Shown here piece by piece: positions 8,168 through 15,493 of a stretch of DNA of 18,427 nucleotides; position 1 is the stretch's first letter, and each line of letters starts with the position of its first letter. The notes under the pieces are model-generated. The model had not been told where the DNA came from and searched no databases. It worked only from the letters and a program-made list of their open reading frames with translations. Where the stretch lies: positions 1-18,427 of the forward strand of contig CALNBE010000251.1 in the NCBI GenBank assembly GCA_937874455.1. Direction: 5' to 3'. Made by a program: the position numbers and the translations under genes. Source of the stretch: an uncultured Opitutia bacterium. GTDB lineage: Bacteria > Verrucomicrobiota > Verrucomicrobiia > Opitutales > UBA953.

Positions 8168-8200
8168 GACGGTTCAGCCGTCATTCATCGCGAAAATGAA
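8168..8200 (+). promoter_or_regulatory. Expression platform of riboswitch 2: hairpin plus start-codon-sequestering stem
   Basis: GACGG (8168-8172) pairs with CCGTC (8178-8182) around a TTCAG loop. Just after it, TTCAT (8184-8188) can pair with ATGAA (8196-8200), so the btuB start codon lies in the stem. There is no T-run, so control of translation initiation is more likely than termination. No Shine-Dalgarno is present between the aptamer and the ATG; access to the AUG itself may be what is regulated. Confidence 0.55.
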
Positions 8201-10220
8201 AAAAGACACACTCACTTCGCGTCCCTTGGCGGGCGCGAAACTCGGGCGCATTGCCCGTCAATCCCTCCGCGCCGCCGCGTTGTTGCCCGTTCTCGGAATG
8301 GGGACGTTGTGGGCGGAGGCAGTTTCCTCCGGGACTGCTCCGGCATCGGAGGAAAAGAAGGTTCCGGCGGCGGAAAAATCCGGCCAGAAGCTGGAACCCG
8401 TGCTGGTGATCGCCTCGCGCACACCCGAGCGGCTGAGCGAAGCGACGCCCTCGGCCAGCTACATCGACAAGGCGGATTTGATTCCGGCGGGGAAATACAC
8501 GCTGTCGGAAGTGCTGCGGGAGGAGCAGGGTGTTTACGTGGCCTCCTATGGCGCGACCGGGGCGGCCTCCTCGATGTTTGCCCGCGGCGCGGACTCGCGC
8601 ATGACCCAAGTCACGCTGGACGGCCGCCGGTTGAACGCGGGCCTTTCGAATTTCGACACCTCCACCCTGCTGATGGACAATTTGTCGAGCGTGCAGTTGA
8701 TGCGCGGCGCGTCTTCGACCCTGTACGGCGCGAATGCGATGGGCGGGGTGATCGGGCTTTACTCGGTGGATCCCTTTACCACGGAACGCGCGGGCGGAAC
8801 CCTGAGCGTCGAACACGGCGGCTATGGTTTTTGGCGGACCGGATTTGAAGTCGCGGGCACCGGCGCGCAACTTGGCGTGCCGGGCAGCGAGGACGGCACC
8901 GGCTGGGGTTTTTCGATTGGCGGTTCTTATACCGACACCGACAACAAGCGCGGAAACAATGACTACCGGATGGTGAACATCCTCCCGCGCGTGGATTACA
9001 AGGTGAGCGACCAGTTGCGCTTCGACGTGCTGACGCGCTACTACGATTACAGCATGGGCCTGCCCGGCGACAACACCGTGCCGGACGGCTATGACGCGCT
9101 GTCGAAGCAGTCGGGCTACAACTGGCTGATTTCCCCCGGCGTGACAGTGGACCTGACGGAGACCGTGCAACTGCGCGCATTTTATTCCTACACGAAGAAC
9201 AATCTTTTTTCGTCGAGCCGTTACTGGCAGTCGTGGGTGCCCGGATGGTCGGGTTTGGAAGATGCCGCGAGCAACGTGGACAAGCATGAAGTCTCGCTGC
9301 TCGGCACCTGGCAGGTGAGCGACGAGTTGGGCATGGCCGGCGGCTACACCTTTGAGAAGTCCCTGATTGAAACAAAAAGCTACACCTACGGGTCGGAATA
9401 TTCCGCCCGCCGGGACAGCAATTCTCCCTGGCTGCAAGTGCGCTACGAGCCGGCTGAGGATTTGAAGATTTCCGGCGGCGTGCGCTACAACCAGTTTAGC
9501 GACTATGACGACGCCTGGACCGGTGAGGCGAATGTCAGCTACCGCATTGCGCCGACGGACACCACGGTGCACATGCGGGTGGCGAGTGCCTATGCAACGC
9601 CGGACGAGGCGACGCTGGCGTATGGTTATTCCACCACCGATCTCAAGCCCGAGAAAAATGTCGCTTGGGAAATTGGGGCGAAGCAGGAATTGGATCTGCT
9701 GCAGGGAGGCCGCCTGAGCATTGTTTATTTTGAGAATCACTTTCGGGATATGATTCAATGGGTTCCTGCCAGCGGGGGGATTCCGGCGCACGGAGAAAAT
9801 ATCGACAAGGCCACCACCCGCGGCGTGGAAATGACCGCGGAACTCAACCCGATTGAGGATGTGCGCCTGTATGCGAACGCCACTTACCTGCGGACGAAGA
9901 ACAAGCAGACTGGTCAGCGGCTGGTGCGGCGCCCGGACTGGGCCTTCACTGTCGGCGCGGAAGTCAAACCCTGGGAGGCGCTGACGCTGGGGATTTCCGC
10001 GACCTACGTGCACGGCGTGGAGGACATTGACGCGGCCACTTATGCGCGGGTGAAGAACGACAACTACACCTACGGCCGGGCCTACGCGACCCTGCGACTT
10101 TCGGAGAACGCGGAGATTTTTGGCCGCGTGGAAAATCTCTTCGACGAGGACTACTGGACGGCCAACGGCTATCCGGCGCTCCCGATCAACGCCTACGGCG
10201 GTTTCCGGGTGACGTTCTAA
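8196..10220 (+). CDS. btuB: TonB-dependent outer-membrane receptor, B12 transporter (BtuB-like)
   Basis: The 674-residue product starts with a signal peptide (basic n-region to about residue 25, then a hydrophobic stretch AAALLPVLGMGTLWAEA). A TonB-box-like segment follows (LEPVLVIASRTPERL, about 67-81), then a plug domain with LIPAGKYTLSEVLREEQGVYV, the ARGADSRMTQVTLDGRRLN segment and the SSVQLMRGASSTLYGANAMGGVIGLYS signature. The rest is a beta-barrel rich in aromatic and alternating strands, ending in the C-terminal FGRVENLFDEDYWTANGYP...AYGGFRVTF with terminal Phe. It would take up cobalamin across the outer membrane using TonB energy. Specificity is assigned from the riboswitch directly upstream and the B12 import operon before it. 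The ATG is embedded in the riboswitch expression platform. No CGGAGGAAA motif occurs in the barrel part, unlike most neighbouring genes. Confidence 0.93.
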   Translation: MKKDTLTSRPLAGAKLGRIARQSLRAAALLPVLGMGTLWAEAVSSGTAPASEEKKVPAAEKSGQKLEPVLVIASRTPERLSEATPSASYIDKADLIPAGKYTLSEVLREEQGVYVASYGATGAASSMFARGADSRMTQVTLDGRRLNAGLSNFDTSTLLMDNLSSVQLMRGASSTLYGANAMGGVIGLYSVDPFTTERAGGTLSVEHGGYGFWRTGFEVAGTGAQLGVPGSEDGTGWGFSIGGSYTDTDNKRGNNDYRMVNILPRVDYKVSDQLRFDVLTRYYDYSMGLPGDNTVPDGYDALSKQSGYNWLISPGVTVDLTETVQLRAFYSYTKNNLFSSSRYWQSWVPGWSGLEDAASNVDKHEVSLLGTWQVSDELGMAGGYTFEKSLIETKSYTYGSEYSARRDSNSPWLQVRYEPAEDLKISGGVRYNQFSDYDDAWTGEANVSYRIAPTDTTVHMRVASAYATPDEATLAYGYSTTDLKPEKNVAWEIGAKQELDLLQGGRLSIVYFENHFRDMIQWVPASGGIPAHGENIDKATTRGVEMTAELNPIEDVRLYANATYLRTKNKQTGQRLVRRPDWAFTVGAEVKPWEALTLGISATYVHGVEDIDAATYARVKNDNYTYGRAYATLRLSENAEIFGRVENLFDEDYWTANGYPALPINAYGGFRVTF

Positions 10221-10238
10221 GGTCGCCTGAGCATTTCC

Positions 10239-10287
10239 TTTGCGGCGGGACGGCTGGCTGTCCCGCCGCAAAGCGAATCATTTTTTT
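10239..10287 (+). terminator. Rho-independent terminator of btuB
   Basis: A perfect 13-bp stem TTTGCGGCGGGAC (10239-10251) / GTCCCGCCGCAAA (10260-10272) with an 8-base loop stands 18 bases after the btuB stop. A run of seven T (10281-10287) follows, displaced 8 bases from the stem. The left flank overlaps a copy of TTTCCTTTGC (10234-10243), the complement of GCAAAGGAAA. Confidence 0.85.
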
Positions 10288-10640
10288 GCGGAGTGAAGCT
10301 GCTCCTTTTCCTCCGCCGTGGATACGCGGCGCGGAGGAAATCATCACCGTTCATCATTGGACGGCCCGGGCGATTGCGGCCCGTTTGCAACCATAGCCAA
10401 ATTTCCCCGCGCGGGCTTCCCGATATTGAGTGTGTCGTCGGAGTCCGGGCAATGGGGACTGGCAGGGGGCGGCCTTGGCAAAGTCACGAGTGCGAAGGTC
10501 GCGGGGGGCGGATCATGTTGAGAACTACGCGGAGCGATCCGCATTGAAGACGGAGTCTTAGAGGGATGTGCGTCGACAAGCCGTTTTCAACATGAGCCAC
10601 CCCGCCCTGCCAGCTTTTTATTTACTCAAAACTCCTGATA
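10288..10640 (+). other. Intergenic leader with several inverted repeats, no recognised gene or RNA family
   Basis: About 350 bases precede the surface-protein gene. A hairpin at 10307-10340 joins TTTCCTCCGC to GCGGAGGAAA, with an inner CGTG-GATA-CGCG stem-loop; the stem is made of the motif and its complement. Further inverted repeats are GCGGATC (10508-10514) with GATCCGC (10536-10542) and AAGAC-GGA-GTCTT (10547-10559). Small reading frames here lack start signals and look accidental. It may be a 5' leader with regulatory structure; I do not match it to a known riboswitch. Confidence 0.5.
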
Positions 10641-12956
10641 ATGAACAAAAAACTGGTGAAGCAATGTCTGCTGTTCGGTGCGGCGGCTTTAAGCAGCGGG
10701 ACGCTCTTGGGCGCGGACGCGGGAACCTCGGCTGGAGATTCCCACATCACAGAGGAGGTGCGGGCTGCGCTGCTTCCGGTGTCGGGAGCGCAAACAATAG
10801 ACGGGGCAGGCGGGGACACGCAGCGGATGGTTGTGGCAGCCGACACGGTGGTTGGTTATCTTATCGCCGACGGCGGAAGCGTGACGATCACCAACACGCA
10901 GCGGGTGGAAAACACTTATCCGGCGGATGCCGAGGAGGTGATTCCTCCGGTGACGCAGGGTGGTAGCGCGGTTTTTGTCTCGGACGGCGGTTTTTTTGCG
11001 GTTATTGCGGCCACGGATGACGGCACGGGAAAAATTATTTTTTCCAACAACTCCATGACCGGATCTACGACGGACGCCGCGGGCGGGGCGCTGTTCAACA
11101 GCACCAATGGCAGCGTGGAGCTGCGGAATGTGGAATTTTCCGGCAACAGCGTCGTCGGCACCAAGGCGGGCGACGGGTTGGGCGGAGCGATCTACAACAG
11201 GGGCTGGGTGCGCATCGACAACGGCAGCTTTGAGGGCAACACGGCGGTCGGCGGCAGCACCGAGGCGGTGCCCGGCGCGGGAAAGGGCGGGGCGATTTTC
11301 AACGACTACGGCAGCACTGCGGTGCTGACCAATGTCAGCTTCACCAACAACACCGCCAGCAGCGGAAAAGACAATTACTTCGCGGGCGGCGGGGCGATTT
11401 TTAACCGGGGTAATTTGGAAATTTCCGATGCCACGTTTGAAGGCAATCAGTTGCTCGGCACCCAGACTTCCTCCGCGGGTGGCGGGGCCATTGCCAACCA
11501 AGGCGGGCAGGCGGTGCTGACGGATGTGGTTTTCAAAAACAACAGCTCGGTCAACGACGGCGGAGCGATTTGCAGCAGCACCGTGAGTCCGAACGGCGTG
11601 GACTATTACAAGGGCACGCTGGAAGTGACGCGCGGCACTTTCGAAGGGAACAGTGCGGTCTCGGCGGGCGGGGCGATTGCCAACGGCAACAGCGAATTGC
11701 TGGTGGTGAGCGGGAGCAGCTTCACCGGTAATAGCGCCGGAACCGGCGGGGCAGTTTCCTCCGCGCATTCGCAGATCAGCGACAGCACGTTTACCGGCAA
11801 TCAAGCCAACCGCACGGCGGGCGGCGGGCGCATCCCGCTGGGCATGGGCGGCGCGCTGTTTGTCGGGCCGGGCGGGGACGAGGAGACGCTGAGCAGCACC
11901 ATTACGAACAGTGACTTTCTCAATAATTCCTCGAATAGTCAGGGCGGCGCGATTTGGATGACCTCGACGACTCTGGATGTCACCGGAGGAAATTTCTCCG
12001 GCAACACCGCCGGCACGGGCGGTGCGATTTACGCGCTCGGCAGCGCCACCAAGGCGGGGAGTCTCTCGCTGACCGACGTGGGGTTCGCCAACAACATCAG
12101 CTCCGCTTCCACCTCCGGCGGCGGGGCGCTGGCCTTGCAGGGAAATGTCGCCGCGACCATCGCGGTTTCCGCGGGGAAAACATTGGCCTACACCGGCAAC
12201 GCTGCGGCGAAAGGCGGTTTTCTTTACCTGAATGCCACTGGCGACGGCAATCCCTCCGCCACGTTTACGATTGGCGAAGGAGCGAAGCTGACCATCGGCG
12301 CGGCGGATGCGGCGGACGCGGCGCTGGACTCGATTGCCAGCAGCAACGCGAACGCGGGCATCGTGAAAGATGGCGAAGGAAAATTGGTGTTGAATGCGGA
12401 CAACTCGGGCTTCCTCGGCACGTTTGACGTGGAAGCTGGGACGCTGGTGGTGGGCGAGGGAACGGCGTCGGCCAAGCTCGGAGGAAATGTGATCATCCAC
12501 GCCGGGGCGACCTTGTGCGGCGTGGGCGAATTAACCGGCACCACCACGATTCTGGCGGGCGGTTCGCTCAATCCGGGAAACAGTCCGGGCACGCTGACCT
12601 TTGAAAACCTGACCTTGGAGGCGGGCAGCGTGATCACGATCGAAACCGGGGACCAGATTGTGATTTCGGGGGTGCTGGACCTAAGCGGAATTTCTGCCGG
12701 AGAACAGGTGACTTTTGACCTGAGCGGATTCGACGCCAACGTGGGGAATGCGCTGTTTATTGTTTTCGACCAAGTGGACGGATTGGAAGTGGGCAGTTCG
12801 CTGGAAGATTACCTGAGCATTGTCGGCTTGAGCGAAGGGCAGAGCGTTTCCTTTGGCTCCAACGGCGTCAGCGTGATCCCCGAGCCCGCGACTTACGCCC
12901 TGTGGGCGGGCGCGGCGCTGGCGGGTCTGGCGCTGCTGCGGCGAAGGGAAAAGTGA
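10641..12956 (+). CDS. Pmp-repeat, autotransporter-associated beta-strand, PEP-CTERM surface protein
   Basis: The 771-residue product has, in order: a signal peptide (MNKKLVKQCLLFGAAALSSGTLLGA); about 370 residues (roughly 130-500) in which 12 FxxN motifs alternate with 12 GGA[I/L/V] motifs, the hallmark of Chlamydia polymorphic membrane protein repeats and a predicted right-handed beta-helix; an autotransporter-associated beta-strand region (about 570-680, with GTFDVEAGTLVVGEG, GATLCGVGELTG and GGSLNPGNSPGTLTFENLTLEAGSVITI); and a PEP-CTERM tail (VIPEPATYALWAGAALAGLALLRRREK, 745-771). That tail is a sorting signal normally processed by an exosortase, so the protein is probably exported to the outer surface or exopolysaccharide. 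No autotransporter barrel is present. No exosortase gene is in the window. ATG 10641 follows an A/T-rich leader with no Shine-Dalgarno. A terminator follows its stop, so the gene seems monocistronic. Confidence 0.88.
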   Translation: MNKKLVKQCLLFGAAALSSGTLLGADAGTSAGDSHITEEVRAALLPVSGAQTIDGAGGDTQRMVVAADTVVGYLIADGGSVTITNTQRVENTYPADAEEVIPPVTQGGSAVFVSDGGFFAVIAATDDGTGKIIFSNNSMTGSTTDAAGGALFNSTNGSVELRNVEFSGNSVVGTKAGDGLGGAIYNRGWVRIDNGSFEGNTAVGGSTEAVPGAGKGGAIFNDYGSTAVLTNVSFTNNTASSGKDNYFAGGGAIFNRGNLEISDATFEGNQLLGTQTSSAGGGAIANQGGQAVLTDVVFKNNSSVNDGGAICSSTVSPNGVDYYKGTLEVTRGTFEGNSAVSAGGAIANGNSELLVVSGSSFTGNSAGTGGAVSSAHSQISDSTFTGNQANRTAGGGRIPLGMGGALFVGPGGDEETLSSTITNSDFLNNSSNSQGGAIWMTSTTLDVTGGNFSGNTAGTGGAIYALGSATKAGSLSLTDVGFANNISSASTSGGGALALQGNVAATIAVSAGKTLAYTGNAAAKGGFLYLNATGDGNPSATFTIGEGAKLTIGAADAADAALDSIASSNANAGIVKDGEGKLVLNADNSGFLGTFDVEAGTLVVGEGTASAKLGGNVIIHAGATLCGVGELTGTTTILAGGSLNPGNSPGTLTFENLTLEAGSVITIETGDQIVISGVLDLSGISAGEQVTFDLSGFDANVGNALFIVFDQVDGLEVGSSLEDYLSIVGLSEGQSVSFGSNGVSVIPEPATYALWAGAALAGLALLRRREK

Positions 12957-12981
12957 TCCCTTGATTTCCTTTGCGCCCAAG

Positions 12982-13009
12982 CCCTGTTCCGCGAGGAACG
13001 GGGTTTTTT
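12982..13009 (+). terminator. Rho-independent terminator of PEP-CTERM gene
   Basis: CCCTGTTCC (12982-12990) pairs with GGAACGGGG (12995-13003; one G-T pair) around a GCGA tetraloop of the GNRA type. Six T follow directly (13004-13009). It lies 25 bases after the stop of the PEP-CTERM gene. Confidence 0.92.
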
Positions 13010-13181
13010 GTTGCGCGGACCAAAAACGGCGCGGCAGAAATGCGAAACTTTCCGTAGGGAGGAAAAAGCGGCGGAGGAAGTTTTGGGCGAAGGCGAATTT
13101 TCCTCGCGGGAGAAAGGCCGTTGGTAACGCCCGCCTCCGGTTTCCTTTGCGCCTTCGATGCCTGCGAGTTTTCCTTTGCGC
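13010..13181. other. Convergent intergenic region with motif copies
   Basis: This lies between the terminator and the minus-strand lexA stop. It holds GGAGGAAA at 13058 and two closely spaced TTTCCTTTGCGC copies at 13141 and 13170; a third TTTCCTTTGC is at 12965, just before the terminator. I see no gene and no clear minus-strand terminator for lexA. Confidence 0.6.
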
Positions 13182-13838
13182 TTAGCAGAGCGGGCGGAGG
13201 ACGGAGCGGGCGATGCCCTGGATGAGGAGCTCGGCGAGCGGCAGCAAGTCGGGGAAGACGGGGTTTTCGGCCTTGAGGAAGGCAGGCTTGTTTTTCTTTT
13301 TGATGAAACGCTTGAGGGTTGTTTGCCCGTCGATGAGGGCCGCGACGATGTCGCCGTCACGCGGCTCCCCCTGTTCGAGGATGACGGTGTCGCCGTCGAA
13401 GATCCCCGCGTCGATCATGCTTTCGCCGCGCACGCGCAGGGCAAAAGCGCCCCTGGGGTGGCGCACGCGGGCGGAGGCGGCGTCGAGTTGCACGCGGGCG
13501 ACGGTGCCAGCGGGCTCGGTGCCCTCGGGGAAGCCGGCGGCGATGCTGCCGTAAACGGGCAGGTCGATGAGGTTGTCCCATTCGGCGGGGGTGGCCTCGG
13601 GCGCGGGGGAAATTTCGGCGGCGTTTTCTCCGGTGAAGCGGTAGGCGCGGGCGGCGCCGGGGATGCGCTGGATGACGCCCTTGCGTTCGAGTGCGCGCAG
13701 GTGGCCGCTGACGCCGTTGGTGCTCCTGAGGCCGAAGTGGTCCTGGATGTCGCGGATGCTCGGCCAGTAGCCGTGCGCGGCGTGGTGTTGGCGGAGGAAA
13801 TCGAGGAACAGTTGCTGGCGGGGCGTCAGGGCTTGCAT
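13182..13838 (-). CDS. lexA: LexA SOS-response transcriptional repressor
   Basis: The 218-residue product has the LexA layout. The N-terminal winged helix is residues 1-68 (LTPRQQLFLDFLRQHHAAHGYWPSIRDIQDHFGLRSTNGVSGHLRALERKGVI), with recognition helix S39-L50. Then come a linker and an S24 peptidase-type domain with the Ala101-Gly102 self-cleavage site (GSIAAGFPEG), catalytic Ser140 in RGESM and Lys176 in TTLKRF. The 36-residue Ser-Lys spacing is close to that of the E. coli protein. It represses DNA-damage genes until RecA stimulates its self-cleavage. The start was chosen because MQALTPRQQ matches the family N-terminus; the longer open frame upstream is a high-GC artefact overlapping the hydrolase gene. 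A perfect inverted repeat covers the start codon. It lies 32 bases after the hydrolase stop. Confidence 0.96.
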   Translation of the reverse strand: MQALTPRQQLFLDFLRQHHAAHGYWPSIRDIQDHFGLRSTNGVSGHLRALERKGVIQRIPGAARAYRFTGENAAEISPAPEATPAEWDNLIDLPVYGSIAAGFPEGTEPAGTVARVQLDAASARVRHPRGAFALRVRGESMIDAGIFDGDTVILEQGEPRDGDIVAALIDGQTTLKRFIKKKNKPAFLKAENPVFPDLLPLAELLIQGIARSVLRPLC

Positions 13839-13874
13839 GAACAAAAGTGCGTTGAAATTTTGTTCACCTGTCAA
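13838..13874 (-). promoter_or_regulatory. Candidate lexA promoter and operator (9-bp inverted repeat over the start codon)
   Basis: TGAACAAAA (13838-13846) and TTTTGTTCA (13858-13866) form a perfect inverted repeat with an 11-base spacer. On the minus strand a consensus -35, TTGACA (13874-13869), overlaps the stop of the hydrolase and lies 30 bases before the ATG; no good -10 is visible. Each outward half matches only TGTTC of the TGTTC-N4-GAACA box that I recall being described for Verrucomicrobia LexA, so autoregulation is plausible rather than shown. Confidence 0.45.
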
Positions 13875-14644
13875 GTGCGCAGAGACTGGCCGAGGAAATG
13901 GAGGATTTCGCGGGCGACGCACTCGGGGTTTTCCAAGTGGGCGACATGCCCGGCGAGCGGGATGGTGGCGGTCCGGGCGTTGGGCGCGTGGCGGGCCATG
14001 CGCTTGGCGACGCCGAGGTATTTTTGGTCGAGTTGTCCGGCGAGAAAAAGCGCGGGCGCGGTGATCTCGGGGAGGCGATTCCAGAGCGAAGGCAGCTCGC
14101 CGGTGCCGACCCCGCGCAGACTGGCGGCGAGGCCTGCGGGAGTGTTTTGCAGGCGGCGGTGGCGCAGGGCGTGGCGCTGGCCGAGCGGCAGGCGTTGCAG
14201 CCCGGCAAAGAGCGGGTTGGCCCACCAGCGTTCGAGAAAACGGGCGGTGCCGCGTTGGAGGATTTTTTCTGCTAATTGTCGGTCGGATGCAGCGCGTTTT
14301 TCGCGGAGGGAATCGTCTTCGATCCCCGGCGAGGAGCCGATGAGGATGAGGGCGGCGAAGGCAGCGGGATTTTGCAGGTACCAGTGTAGGGCGAGACGTC
14401 CGCCCATGGAGTAGCCGAGGAGGATGCAGGGCTGGTCGGCACAGGCAGCGGTGCGGGCGGATTCGAGGAAGGCGAGATGGGCCGCGAGGGAAATTTTCCC
14501 CTCTTCGGGCGGCAGCGGATTTTGGCCGTGGCCGGGCAGGTCGGGGCAGTGCCATTGCCAGTCGGTGGGACAGCAACGTTGCAGCGCGTCAAAATCGTCG
14601 CCGCAGCCGGTGAATCCGTGAAGGGCAAAAACCGGAAAAGCCAT
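13871..14644 (-). CDS. Alpha/beta hydrolase, MenH-like (SHCHC synthase candidate)
   Basis: The product from ATG 14644 has 257 residues. It has the oxyanion segment LHGFTGCG (8-15), DLPGHG (35-40), nucleophile elbow GYSMGGRLAL with Ser79, Asp206 in LAGQLDQK and His233 in PLAGHVAHLENP, forming a complete Ser-Asp-His triad. Size, the early HGFTG and the GYSMGGR elbow are those of MenH, which makes 2-succinyl-6-hydroxy-2,4-cyclohexadiene-1-carboxylate in menaquinone synthesis. No other men gene is in the window, so another esterase/hydrolase of the fold remains possible. An in-frame ATG at 14686 would add 14 residues but breaks the usual short N-terminus. It is upstream of lexA on the same strand, 32 bases apart, and may be co-transcribed with it. 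Confidence 0.82.
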   Translation of the reverse strand: MAFPVFALHGFTGCGDDFDALQRCCPTDWQWHCPDLPGHGQNPLPPEEGKISLAAHLAFLESARTAACADQPCILLGYSMGGRLALHWYLQNPAAFAALILIGSSPGIEDDSLREKRAASDRQLAEKILQRGTARFLERWWANPLFAGLQRLPLGQRHALRHRRLQNTPAGLAASLRGVGTGELPSLWNRLPEITAPALFLAGQLDQKYLGVAKRMARHAPNARTATIPLAGHVAHLENPECVAREILHFLGQSLRT

Positions 14645-15005
14645 GGCAAAGGAAACTGGCAAAGGGCGCGGCAGAGGGGAAGTCAAAGTTTGGACAATTG
14701 TTTCGGAGATGTACGAGGGAATTGGGCTGGAAAGGAAAAGGAGATTCGGAGTAAGGGAAGGCTTCGGAAAAGTTGGAGAAGAGTTTTTGAACTACAGATG
14801 GACGCCGATAAAAGTGGATGGAGTTTGTAATATGGAAGTGGGGGCTGTGAGAGCCGGGAGGGAAGAGGGAGTGAGGGTGGGCTGCGGGCTGGAGGTGTGC
14901 GGTTAGAAACTCACGCAGAGCGGTAAAGAATTCCGAGGAACACTGGCAGAGATAAATGTTCAGAATTAATAAGTTGTTGTAATATGATAAGTTGATGTTG
15001 ATATA
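14645..15005. other. Gene-free boundary between GC-rich chromosome and arsenic insert
   Basis: Bases 14690-14905 are strongly purine-rich on the plus strand and contain small open frames with low-complexity products (rich in Gly, Arg, Glu), which I do not believe. Near 14790-14815 the text CTACAGATGGACGCCGATAA resembles degraded intergenic repeat DNA. From about 14930 composition turns AT-rich, leading into the arsR operator. No tRNA, integrase, transposase or flanking direct repeat was found. Confidence 0.5.
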
Positions 15006-15043
15006 AATATTCGAATTGACGAATATTCTTTTTAGCGAATATT
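15006..15043 (+). promoter_or_regulatory. ArsR operator/promoter with three half-sites
   Basis: AATATTCG (15006-15013) and CGAATATT (15020-15027) form a perfect 8-bp inverted repeat with a 6-base spacer. A third half-site CGAATATT (15036-15043) ends 7 bases before the arsR ATG. A possible -35 TTGACG (15016-15021) and -10-like ATATTG (15039-15044), 17 bases apart, overlap these sites. Bound ArsR would therefore block the promoter, and the transcript could be almost leaderless. Confidence 0.75.
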
Positions 15044-15050
15044 GGAAGTC

Positions 15051-15455
15051 ATGGAAATCGTCAAAATCTATGAATGCCTTTGTGATCTCACCCGATTGCG
15101 CATTTTGAATCTACTTCGCACCGGCCCGTTGTGCGTCTGTCACATTCAGGAAATTCTCGGGGAACCGCAGGTGAAAATTTCACGACACCTCAATTACCTG
15201 AAAACACGAGATGTGGTTGAGGTAAGACGTGAGGCTAACTGGATGATCTATAGTTTGCCTGCAAAACGCCCACGCGAACTGGATGTGAACCTCGCTTGCC
15301 TGCAAGATCGCGCGACTGAGGATAAACTAATCAAGCGCGATAATACGAAATTGGCAAAAGTTCGGGAGTGCTTGAGCAAAGACAACTCAAGCATTGCCGC
15401 AATTTGCTGCCCAAAACCAATCCGTGCCAATAGCACCGCCGCCTGCGACTGCTGA
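15051..15455 (+). CDS. arsR: ArsR-family arsenite-responsive repressor
   Basis: The 134-residue winged-helix protein has DLTRLRILNLLRTGPLCVCHIQEILGEPQVKISRHLNYLKTRDVVEVRREANWMIYSLP. The C28-V-C30 pair in LCVCHI sits where ArsR repressors of the E. coli type bind As(III), and recognition helix residues are about 38-51. The C-terminal tail adds ICC and CDC cysteines. Binding arsenite would release it from the operator immediately upstream and induce the four-gene operon. ATG 15051 is preferred over an upstream in-frame TTG at 15042, as it gives the usual short N-terminus. GGAAG just before the ATG is too close to be a normal Shine-Dalgarno. Base composition is clearly more AT-rich than the genes to its left. 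Confidence 0.95.
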   Translation: MEIVKIYECLCDLTRLRILNLLRTGPLCVCHIQEILGEPQVKISRHLNYLKTRDVVEVRREANWMIYSLPAKRPRELDVNLACLQDRATEDKLIKRDNTKLAKVRECLSKDNSSIAAICCPKPIRANSTAACDC

Positions 15456-15493
15456 ACCATCAAGACCTTAATTTAATCACTACAAATTTCCCT

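Noticed and set aside
7985..8848. 287-codon plus-strand frame starting inside riboswitch 2
   Set aside because: It starts within the aptamer and overlaps btuB in another frame; the product is low-complexity.
8181..10271. 696-codon minus-strand frame opposite btuB
   Set aside because: The plus strand encodes an unmistakable TonB-dependent receptor; the antisense product has no recognisable features and runs through the terminator.
10689..12500. 603-codon minus-strand frame opposite the PEP-CTERM gene
   Set aside because: Shadow frame; the plus strand has signal peptide, ordered repeats and a PEP-CTERM tail.
13419..13500. A CRISPR array or tandem repeat in the window
   Set aside because: No regularly spaced direct repeats with unique spacers were found anywhere; the short motif copies are irregularly spaced and read on both strands.
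14643..14906. 87-codon frame in the purine-rich region
   Set aside because: Gly/Arg/Glu-rich product generated by strand purine bias, with no start signal or domain.
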